Shown here one piece after another: positions 35,285 to 46,133 of a stretch of DNA of 64,000 bases. Made by a program: the position numbers and the translations under genes. Source of the stretch: Mansonella perstans (Eukaryota > Nematoda > Chromadorea > Rhabditida > Onchocercidae); contig JBAMDO010000051.1 in assembly GCA_037074765.1 (NCBI GenBank), positions 62,001 through 126,000 of the forward strand, read 5' to 3'. Positions within the stretch are counted from its first letter, which is position 1. Every line of letters starts with the position of its first letter. The notes under the pieces were generated by a model, which saw nothing but the letters and a program-made list of their open reading frames with translations, ran no database searches and was not told the DNA's origin.

Positions 35285-37182
35285 ACGAGTAATCGCTGAG
35301 CTATAAAAATAACGAGAAATGTAACTAACAATCAAATTAACTTCGTTCATCTTATTACGCCCATTATTTCTGCGTTGATGTAATATGAAATGATAATAAA
35401 TTACAAGGATAAGCCAAAATTGATCAGCCTTCCTTGGAAACAACAGTAACTTTCAATCCAACCAAACTCCAAAACGTATAAATGTGATAAGTGAAACAAT
35501 TAAAATCAAAACTGAAAACAAGCTGCAGTAGCGGCAACAATAAAAAGAAATGAAATGAGCATAGAATTTGAGAATTTTTTATGGGAAAAGGCCTTTCCTT
35601 CGTCTAGTTTTTAATGGAGAAAAAAATGAAATGATGAGGCTTCATGTTAGATATGTATGAAATACAAGCAATCATTCTTGTCATCATTAGCAATACTGCT
35701 GTCTCCAATTAGTCAGCAATATGACCAAAGATCGTAAAGCGGCGGCAATCACAACAACAACAAGCACAATAGCAACAACAATAATATCAACAATGACGAT
35801 AACAATGACAATAACAACACCAAAATGGTAAAACGTGCAGCAATGAAGAAAACCGCAAAAATAATGATGAAAACTGGAGAATATATGAGTAGCGTCACAA
35901 CTGCTGCACTGATACCAATCTCTGATCGACGACTTACTGCACTTCCTAAAAGTTATAAACAAAATACCGATTATCCAATAGGGCTTACAGCCTTCAAAGT
36001 GCTTTCTTTGCACTATTGTCATCCAAATGGCATCAGTAATTATATCCAAAACAAAGATAAGATATGACCATAATCGTAACTAATTTTTTATTTTAATTTA
36101 AAAGTTATTTTTGAATTTTAAACCAGATAAATTACATTTAGCATAACAATTAGATTCTATAGCCAAAGAGATTAGATTTGATATGCCATATGTTTATCAG
36201 AGATAATGATTAGTGTAACCAACTGTTATGATAAGCTGTACATTTTAAAATTAACCAATTGATACTAGCATTGCAGAGAATCGGAAAAGAAGAAATAAAT
36301 TTTCCCGAAGGAAGGATTAATATAATGTATTACATTGATCGCGAGGAACTGGAAGGAAATTTTTTGCAAAATGAGAAAAACAAATTTGCTCTCTGACCTT
36401 TTATTTGCACTCTTCAACTGATTACTTCTGATTTTTTGGCCATTGCTATTTACAGATACCTTTTGTTGAACTATTGAGGGAGCTAAGCTGAACTATTGAG
36501 GGAGACATTTTCGATTGTAGTACCGTCGCGCCTCAGTTTTTATATAAATTCTTAAATGAAAATTTCAACGTACAATGATGTTTTCAAGGAAAGCTTCAAA
36601 ATTCAAATTTGATGTTTTCAGCAGTGTGAAACGAAAGATTTCAATAGAATCTAATATTTTATAAATAATGGGCAGCACGTGGGGATTCATTGAATTACCA
36701 AACTGAACAGAAAGAAAAACACAGTGAACAAAACGAAAAATATTCCGTGGTCATACATCCTGAACATTATGAAGGTAGAATACCTGTGTTCATTCGCTTG
36801 GTTAATATGTCCGATTTCTTAAAGGCACGACAAAAAGCTCTTCTAACAGAGAAAGATGAATAAATGATTGATATATCCTAATGGGAATAAGAATTTAGAA
36901 ACAACACTCAGAAATCTTGGGGATTCAAATTTCTTTTTCTGAAAATTTCTCTTCCTGAATGGTACTTTTAAGATTGCGGATTGCCTTCTCTTCATCTGTC
37001 CTGTAAATCAGTCCAAGAAACTGCACGAGAATTGCCGATACGAAAAGTAAATTCATTCGGCTGAAGCTAAGTCATCTTCTACTTTTCAGAGGAACAAAAG
37101 TCGTGCATCATTTGATTTGTTGTTTGCAAAAGCATTAAGTGCATGAAAATGAGCACTGATTGATTTATTAACTGGTCATACA
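35285..37182. other. Intergenic region between AMPK gamma and guanylyl cyclase
   Basis: 1.9 kb. A CAA/ATA-rich low-complexity stretch lies at about 35742-35822 and explains the repetitive frames on both strands there. The AMPK gamma transcript probably begins after a trans-splice acceptor (TTTTTATAG) at about 35301. The left end holds its promoter. A small open frame is noted separately. Confidence 0.5.
36925..37056 (-). CDS. Small open frame with N-terminal hydrophobic segment, 43 aa
   Basis: The frame reads MNLLFVSAILVQFLGLIYRT and then a charged tail (DEEKAIRNLKSTIQEEK) to a stop. It has the shape of a small secreted or signal-anchored peptide. There is no splice, homology or expression support, and a frame this short may occur by chance. 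It lies just downstream of the guanylyl cyclase gene on the same strand. Confidence 0.2.
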   Translation of the reverse strand: MNLLFVSAILVQFLGLIYRTDEEKAIRNLKSTIQEEKFSEKEI

Positions 37183-37324
37183 TCAAATAATTTCATAAAG
37201 CACCATTCCAAATTTGACATTCAATTCCGACACTGGTATCATCATTTCTGCACCCTGCTCCAGTCCTTCTGCTATCCAGAAAAACTGATTCATTCCCTTT
37301 GATTTTACCATCAAATTTCCCATC
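37183..37324 (-). pseudogene. Second guanylyl cyclase C-terminal cassette (relic or alternative exon)
   Basis: Just 51 bp downstream of the cyclase stop codon, an exon-like block begins after a TAG acceptor. It reads MGNLMVKSKGMNQFFWIAEG, then continues to a stop after 46 codons. It matches the conserved end of cyclase catalytic domains (G-x-x-x-V-K-G-K-G-x-x-x-T-Y-W-L), which the main gene already encodes across its last two exons. The frame would need a 2-base carry that no upstream exon supplies, so a relic of a neighbouring tandem copy is likelier than an alternative last exon. Confidence 0.4.
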
Positions 37325-37375
37325 CTAGCCAGATAAAACACGAAAGATGATGTATTAATTTAAAAAATGAATATC

Positions 37376-40300
37376 TTATCCAGTGCACCCGTCACTTGCA
37401 ATCGTTGAGCGGCGACTTGAGTGGCGACTTGATATCAACAGCTCTTCACAGTCATCCAGCCAATAAGTGAGCAATGTTCCGATTCCCTGTAACAATCATT
37501 TTTGCGCAATTTTCCACGGGAAGCTTTAAGCAGACTCATTTCTCATCAATATGTTCATTCAGGCCATTTCTTTGCATTGTTTCTTTCCCAGTTCGAATCT
37601 CAGCTGTTTTACTAGAGTATTAACTCTACCGGACATCCAAAACAAGCATTCGGGAAATTACCATTAGATGTGATTTTCTTAGCTGTTGCCTTTATATCAA
37701 GTGAATGCATTAAAATATTTGATATGAACTGAGACAAATATAAATTTGAGATTTTCCAGCTCATCACAAAAGCATTTCTTCGAAATTTCTTATGTAAGAA
37801 AAAAAACCGTGAAAATTATTAGCTTCTTTCAATATGGAACGAATCATTTGCAACTGAAAAAAAGGTCTAAAACAGACATCAATTCGAACTCCTCCTCGCG
37901 GTGAGCATTTGAATTCTGGATATCGAGCTAGCGACTGATAACTTTTTAGAGTGATTTGAATTTTATCAGGTAACCCGCTATTTTCCATTTTTGCTGCCAG
38001 TGTTACCTAAAATAGATTTCAAGTACAAGAAAATTTCTGCCAAAATTTTTTTATCAAGCTTTTCTTCTTGCGATGACCTTCATCGCTTTCACGGTACAGG
38101 GAAGCAATGTTGCGGTATGTAAACAAGAGAGCAGGTTAAAAATTAATTCTGTCAAAGATCAGTGGCAAAATTCTAACAAAAAATAACAGTCAATAATTAT
38201 CCGAATTCATGCGAATGAGTGAATGGTTTTCAAAGTTTCATTATTTGAACGTTTTGTTCCTGACTAACATTAATTAACCGGAATCTTTCTTCATTAAACG
38301 AATTAAATTTGTGAAATATTTCGATCGAATTTCCCTCTTTGCAGCTCTTAGGTTTCATGAATATTTTTTGAATTTCGATTTAAGTAAAAAATAAACCGTC
38401 TGGCCAAAAACACAATATCTTGGTGCATTCAAACCGACAACCCCAGCGAACACAGGCCCTGTATTGAAACCCCAACGACAGTGCAGCTTTTGTCCTGGTC
38501 TATGCGGTATTTCGTATTCGGAGAGAAACTGGAAATTTCATTTTGTGATTCATTGATGAATCTTTCTTCAAAATCAGTGTTGTAATAAAAACTGTTCAAA
38601 AATCCAAGAAATGAAAAGTGTCTTTCTTAAACCGTCTTTTTCCCTTGTTTGTTTAAAATATCTAAAACAGGTTACTTTCAGTAGATAACCAATACCATTT
38701 TTTCTCACTTATCTCTTTTCTTCTTTCTCTCTCTATATACATATCTTTTTATAAAGTAAACAGCCAGTTAAAACTTGCATCTCTCATCAGAATCGCGACA
38801 GAAGCAATGTCTCGAACATGGTTATGTCGACGGATAATCGGAACTCCAGATGCTACCATATACGCATCTCCAATTGTTTCCACCTTAACGGAAAGTTACA
38901 TGCGACGATGGCAGTTTTTAAGATTTAAATTACTGACCATCGTGCTGCAGTTACAAAAAATGAAAATTTCGATTTTTTTTGGGGGGATTATTTTTCTGAT
39001 TCTTAGTTTATAGCGAGCACCAGTCGATAAAAATACCTTGTAGCATTGGTGTTGTGAAATAATTATATCAAACTTTTGGAAAACACCGCTCAACAGTGTA
39101 ACCACTTCCATCGGTAGACTGTCACTGCAAAGCGATGTGAAACCAACAACATCTGAATACATTATTGTTGCTGACTTATAATTCTTTGGATCGACCCGAC
39201 GACTTACTTTCAGCTCATCAGCTACAGACCTGAAATGTTACTTGCACTACAAATCGCTCGTTCTTACTAGCATTTGAGTTATTTAAAATTTTCCAGACCC
39301 ATTCCAAAAAGATTAAATCGCGGAAATGATCTCAATAACTTCAATGTTTTTTTCTGCCCACTAAAATATGATTTTATCCTGAAAGCTATGCTCCTTATGA
39401 AACTGTTAATCTGAAATTGTTGAGACAATAGTACTTACTTGGGTAACAACTCAAGAAGCAAACGTTCGGCATGCTGTTGTGCTTGTTCCAATTGTTGCGT
39501 CCGTTCTTTTACCAGGTTCTCCAAATTGGTTGTGTACTGTAACATAAATTTCTTCAAAACTTCCTACTTTCTTTTCGCATATTTCGAATTAAACTTTCTT
39601 GATCTCTTTTAATAATACTGATAGTCACACCTTAGAGTCAGACTATATTGACAATGTGATGCAGGAAGAATTGAGTCGTCTGCTATGGTTTAAAATATCA
39701 GAAATTAAAATCTAACATTGTTCCAAAACTTCTGTAAACTCTGAGGTTGCTTTGAAGCAACCATTTAAAAAATTTTTTTGAAAAAAAATCGAACCTGTTC
39801 GAGATTTTTGATCATTTGATCAACCAAACTGCCCGATCTGAAGTTTTGATAGAAATACTTTGTTATATTATTGCAGAGAAACAATTGCTTTACTTTCCCC
39901 GAAGGAATATGTATCTGAGTAAACCCGCCGCATTCAGTAGGACTTCTGGTAGTTAATATCTTGAAAAAATTTAATTTACATTTTCAATGTAGCATCTGTA
40001 ATTTTGCGTGCCAGTGTCGCATCAGGACGCTGATCGATGGTTTCAGCCCAGCATTTCTGCATTAGTGCAAGCAGGTCCGGATGTATTTCGATGTTTCCCG
40101 GGATACACGGATAAGGTGGAATCATCGGTTCAACCGACTCACAAAAAATGCTTAAATGATCGTCACTCGTTTCGATATCTGAAATGTGCAAATTAAATTT
40201 GTTCACCCGTGTATTCTAGTCTCTCAGGCTTTTAGCATTACAGTGATTATACTATCTATCCCATATTTATCTTAAAAAATTAAACAAATAAGTCATAAAA

Positions 40301-43300
40301 ATATACCATAATGATTATCATCGAGAATGATCACTTTCCTGTGAAAAACAATTTCATACAGTATAATCCCAAATGCATATATGTCAGCAGCCTGTGCTTG
40401 TTTGATGTTGAACGTTCCCGCACCCTTACCCATATTTTTGAGAAAGTAGCGCATTTCTGGCGAATAGTAATGTAAATCTGAATTTGCGACTTTAGTGAAA
40501 GTTGTTCCAACAGTGCCATCTATTTCAATGGTCACTTCTGGCAGTGCAGCGTATGGCTTAGATTACAGCAATTTTATCATAGCTCTCAGGAAAAAGCACA
40601 AAAATATTTTTTAATTTCCCTCACTTACAGTGAATAATAATGCAAATCTAAGTTTACGATTTTAGCTAAAATCTTAAAGTCTTTAAAGAAAAGTAAAATC
40701 TTCTGCACATTTGGATCAGATTTGCATTGTTGACAAAATCATCAAATCAAATTCTTTTGTTGCAGGTTATAAAAAAATTTACGATAAATTTCGATCCCAT
40801 CAATTAGAATTAATTCTAATTATTTCGACAGACCTGAGTTTGAAATTAACCATGTCCCGTTTTTGGCACTTATGGAACCCTTTGTATTCCATTTATAGAG
40901 TAATTTCGACAAACCAAATCCAGAAAGTTTCAAGATCCAGCGACTATCAATGAGACACTGAGATGGAGTCAGTGAACCATGATAACCAACCGCCGAGGCA
41001 TGTAAAAACTCCAGGCCCTGAATTAGATGATATATTACGCACGCCTTACATCGAGCACAAGATTTTTTGTATCTAGAAAAATTAATTTTAGAAAAATTGA
41101 CCAAAGGTGAGGTTTCAAAAAATTTTTTACAAACTCAAAGTGTGTAGAAATCTTTGCAAATTATGATTTACAACTACATGGTTTAAAAGATCGCTGTAAA
41201 AGCAGACCCGAATAATATCACGAACAAAAGCTCGCTTAAAGTTTTCTTGAAATGCTGGACCAATCTCGTTATCACCATTCAACTTATCTGTTGGACAGGC
41301 GGTTGCATTAAACATCAAATCAGCTAATGTTCCACGGAAACAATGATTCCAAACTGCATACAATTCGGTTCGTTTGTCAAAGCATATCCCAACAAACTGA
41401 TTGATATTATCGTGCACCAGCTGTTTCATCTACAATAAACAAACATTTGAATGTGTTTCAATAGCCAAGAATGAGAATTACTGATTTTTTCTGCTAATGC
41501 TAGGCTAGTATTAACATGTATTTGCTCAGAAGAATAGACTAGTTTGCAAGTTGCGCCGATATATTGAACAATATCAGTTTCTTGTTTGCATTACCTGATG
41601 AAGAAGTGCTACATCGGAATTGTCAAAAAATAGTCCTGCTTTCAGTAAATATGGTTCCACAATCACTGATCCAAATTCGGTCATTGCAAACTCTCGTGAA
41701 CGTAACAAATCTTTCAATGTCACCTTTGACTCCATTTGCTGCTGCAGACTTTGCATGGATATTATCTATAATTTGTAAAATAAAGTTTGTTAGTATTTAT
41801 CTATTTATCAGAAAAATTTTAATACAATTTTTTTATTTTAGTATTGACTCAGGCATTTATGAATTGGCAGATCAAAAAAGATATTTCTAACAAACTTTAT
41901 TTTAACAGCAATAATATTTACCGAAGATGTATCGAAATTAACAAATTTGAGAAGATGATAAGGGATTGCCCACGGCATTTGTGATGTCTCACCACTTTTC
42001 CTATAAACACATTTAATAGTTAATTAATACATTCGTAAATATAGGTGAGGTTTAGTGAGCGCTAAAAGTTTCGACAAAAAAGAAGGAAAACAGTAATTTA
42101 AAATGAGAAACTGAAAAACAACTAAACTTACGATTTCCGGTAAACAAAAAAAGCGCAAAATACCAAAACAAACGCCATTATCATCAGAGAGATTTTCACT
42201 ACGGCTCTAAAATGAAATCGCATAAAATGAGCGTTGATATTGCAGCTCTGGTTAATTCTTTCATCAGGGAATTTTGAAGTTTAGCGCTTCTTTTATTTAA
42301 TCATTAAAATGCATTCCAATTAAAGAGATTGCTTGAATTAGTATTATATTACCCTGTATAATCGCACAACTCTCCTTCAAAACCGCATAGAGGCATATCC
42401 ACTGGAAAATGCCTTGTTATAGTTGTATTATAATTGATTATTTCACCAATCTGAAAATTTTTAAAAAGAGATTGCAGCGAGAACCCTTCGACAAAAAGGC
42501 CTAGTCACTTCTGCCTATCGACAGAAGTCTTTTGATTTCGGATCTCTACAAGTGCGCAGCAATAGAGCTTATTCATTTATCTCAACATAAGTACAAATTA
42601 TTTTTGGTTTAGTCTCATTGAGAAGCATCAATGTAATGAACTATATTTCACACCCAGTGATTACTAACTCCCCGTTGCACTTTGACCTTCTAGATATTGT
42701 TTGTCTCTCAGTAGGATAAATCTTTTCTGTCTGCAAAGACTTTCAGTAAGACTTTCAGCAAAAAAGCTATCGCTGAAAGTTAGAAATTTTTTAACTTGAT
42801 AAATCACTATAAAAACTGTAAATTTTTTAGCTTAGCTTTTTATTTTTACAAATATTTTTTCTATTTTAAAAGAAAAAGATCGAAGCTTTGAAAGTGAGGT
42901 TTTTGAAGTAATTGCCGAAGTTTTCATGAAACACTATTTACCAAAGTAATGCAACGTCCATTAGCTCCTGCCTCTATGGGCAGGTCCAGATCGCATTTCT
43001 CGCTTAGAAACAATTCAGCAATGTCAACTGGTTCTTCTTGAAATACTTCAACATATTTAGCTTGAAATGGTGTCAATCGAACCGCATACTGGTTTAACCA
43101 TATTGGGCCAAATGGTCCTGCAAGCCTCATTTTTAACTTCTCGAAAGTAATCTTAGTGCAGATTAAAGTTCTAGCTTTGCATGCTTTTGAAGAAAGCATG
43201 GTATTAACACATTATATTTTATAAGAAAGTGATTTGGAATTGCATTCGAATTAAAAATATCACGAACCCGTGAAATTGTTGCTTTTCAGCATGTCAGTCA

Positions 43301-46133
43301 GTGATGCTAACTGTCTAAATTCACTAAAATTTTGTGATTTTTGGTAGATGTCGCGAAGAAGTGTGGAATATAGCCATCCTGACTCATAAAGTTGAGCATA
43401 TAATACAATCGCAAGCTGAAGTTTTCAAAGTTTTCAAGTGTAATAAGAAAAGATCATAGATTAGGCCATTGTCCTTATTGTTTCCGAAGATGACATTAAT
43501 AAAAGTTTGTTATTGTCTAACAGATGTTGTAACGATTGCAAAAATCAAAATTTTCCATTCCCACAACTATCTAGCCATTTTTAAACTTTTTTGTCCATTT
43601 TTCGAAAATATAATTTTTCAAAATTATTATTTAAAAGAACAAAATTTTTCAAAGAGAAATTTACATCATTGGTATGAGCTGGAATGTTGCGTTTTATGAC
43701 TGATAAATTGCGCGACGAATAATAATTGTTGACAAGCTAAAGCAAATAGTGCGATAAATGAAAAGATTAAGTAAATTTTTTGCAGAAAACCAAAAAGTTT
43801 AATAAGACTAGCCTCATCTCTACGACCACTCTAAGTAGAATTAGGAAACATTTCACATTCAATGAATGTCCATTTTAAATTTATATAACCGTGCAATAAT
43901 TCCCAAATGTCAAATTCTATCTCGAAGAATGGGGAAATTCAAAAGGTAGGTCCAAGATCAAGTAGAACTAAGAAACATTTTATTAAATCATATAAAAAAC
44001 TTGCAATAATGGTTTCATCGAAGTAGAATTTTACAGTTTTATTTATACTGTTATTGGGAAGTATCCATGGTGGTTTGAACTCTCCAAGAACGAAAAAATC
44101 CAAAAGTACAGTTACATAAACAGTCGGATCAAGGCTAAGTTGTTTTACAGCTGCCAAAAATTCTATATAATCATGAAGATAATATCCAAATATCGGAATC
44201 CAAACTGAAATTTTTTGAAAGTCTGAAATTTTCAAGAAATATCCAAAATAAGCTTATCTACTCTGATAACAAAAAGTATCCATGAAACACATTTATTACC
44301 ATATCTAGATTGCTTAGCGAAATAATGAAGAAATGTAAAACTTGAGATATACTTCTGGATGTGTCCTTAATTTCCATTAAAACATCCACCAATGGTCGAG
44401 TTGCATCAGATGTATTTACATGAATATCGCTTTGCAAAGAAATACCGTTTAATTTGAACACCGCCCGGATATTTGCAATTTTCATTTTGGTAGTATATTC
44501 GTCGTCAAATGCTATCACTGACCAAATTAATACTACCTATCGTTTGATAAAAACAATAAGGGATTTGTTAAAGAATGGTAAAAAGAAGGATTCAAATGGA
44601 CAAGGGAAGCGAAAAAGAAAACAATCCATGAATTGTTGAAAAAATGAAGAAAACTGATTCATTCAGCGGATATTTCATAAAGTGCATTGAGCAGGTGAAA
44701 ATAACCAGAATTGACTTATTCCATTACCTTATTCCAACTCATTATTTTAAAGAATGCAACCAAATTGAATGCAGCATTCAATGACGAAATGGTTGATGTC
44801 TGTAAAATATATCATTTGTGAGTTTTCATTTGTTGATAAGAGACTTAAACAACACAGTAACATTCAAGAAATAAACACTCAAAAGAAACTACATCTAACT
44901 TTTTACGTAACTCATGCAGAATGCACTCAATGAGTAAGAATTGCAGAAATATTTGCAGAATTTGCAGAAAGCAAGATTCAAGCCTGCAATTTCCTTTATT
45001 CATATCATAGTACTGCAATAAGTTAATACCTGCACAGCGGAACTGCGACCATTATTGAAATACTCATTGGCAAAATTGAACTGTAAAATGTTCCATTCTT
45101 TCGTTAATTTGCTAACGATATTTAAGTCTAAAAACAAAATTGATGTCCGATTCATGTCCTGCAAATTTTACTGTTTATTGATCAAATCACTTCCTCAATG
45201 TCTACAAAAAAATAAGCAAAACACACAGGTTGCCATCACCAAAATCACCTTAGAAAAAAACTTAGCCGTTCACATTCGTTACAATTTGAGCAGTAGATCT
45301 CTAACAAGTAATAAAGATTAAAAACAGCAAAGCAGTTATGCATAGAAATCTCTATGATCTATAATAATATCATTAACTAAATTTAATAATATGAAGCTAA
45401 ATTCGAGTCACCACTATCACAAGCCGGTCCAAAAAGCATTTGAAGATCATTTTCATAATACATTTCTGCGATAATAGCAGCATCACTGCCTTTAAATTTA
45501 TTTTCGAAACAACTCATTGATGATACCGGTAGCAACCTAGAAATAGTATTTTAAAAATATTTCAGCATAACCTAAATATTTAATTAATATGGAAAACAAT
45601 TTTCCAATTCTCTCCGGCGGAATTTCATAGAAATAACGCTCTATTTCTTTTGCATGTTACTGTAATCTCAAGTGAACCAATAGACAGCTTAATAATTAAC
45701 AGTGTTATTGAAACGTTGTAGAAAGATTCAGTATGATTTATTCTTATATTTCGTTACATAAATGTACCAAAAGATCATTGCTTCCTTCTGCTCATACTTT
45801 TCTTTACTATTTATAAAATTAATCAAGCGCAAATAGAATATGTTGAGCATCTAAAGTCTAAACAGCTTCATCTACTGAAATATTTGTCTTCGCTTTGCAT
45901 GAGATCAGGAAAATTCACCTAAATTGGTAGTCTCGGGAAGATTGCACACCAGTTACATCATGTAGGCCAGCCTGCAAAAACTCGGCTGCCTTTGGAATTG
46001 TTGCATTTGCATAAATTAGACCAATATTAATTATTGATGAGGCATTAATCGGGAGCACCAAATGACATAGCGTTAATAAACAATGCAATAAAAAACTACA
46101 AAATATTTGTTGGAAAACGTGAAGCTGAGATTC
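37376..46133 (-). CDS. gcy: Receptor-type guanylyl cyclase, at least 1084 aa, start unresolved
   Basis: Exons in order: 46133-45919, 45536-45412, 45201-45191 (11-nt microexon), 45158-45030, 44799-44728, 44536-44353, 44204-44035, 43415-43268, 43117-42942, 42450-42353, 42206-42132, 42000-41922, 41765-41595, 41429-41208, 41017-40879, 40537-40307, 40178-39980, 39837-39795, 39536-39439, 39229-39037, 38883-38779, 38528-38397, 38006-37878, 37486-37376. All phases close. Layout: hydrophobic leader, ANF-receptor-like ectodomain (MLFGPACDS), TM segment ([16 protein letters not shown]), kinase homology domain ([20 protein letters not shown]), coiled-coil hinge, cyclase domain. The cyclase domain keeps [17 protein letters not shown] and the purine-site Cys (PRYCVFG). 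The usual FGDTVNTASRME has become [12 protein letters not shown], so catalytic Asn is Thr and Arg is Lys. No in-frame ATG was found in the first exon. The intron after 38779 has a GC donor. Confidence 0.88.

Noticed and set aside
35687..36067. Val/Ile-rich minus frame and its plus-strand counterpart
   Set aside because: They arise from the CAA/ATA-rich simple sequence at about 35742-35822.
44454..45321. Plus-strand frames at 44454-44639 and 45055-45321
   Set aside because: They are antisense to cyclase ectodomain exons that join in phase on the minus strand.
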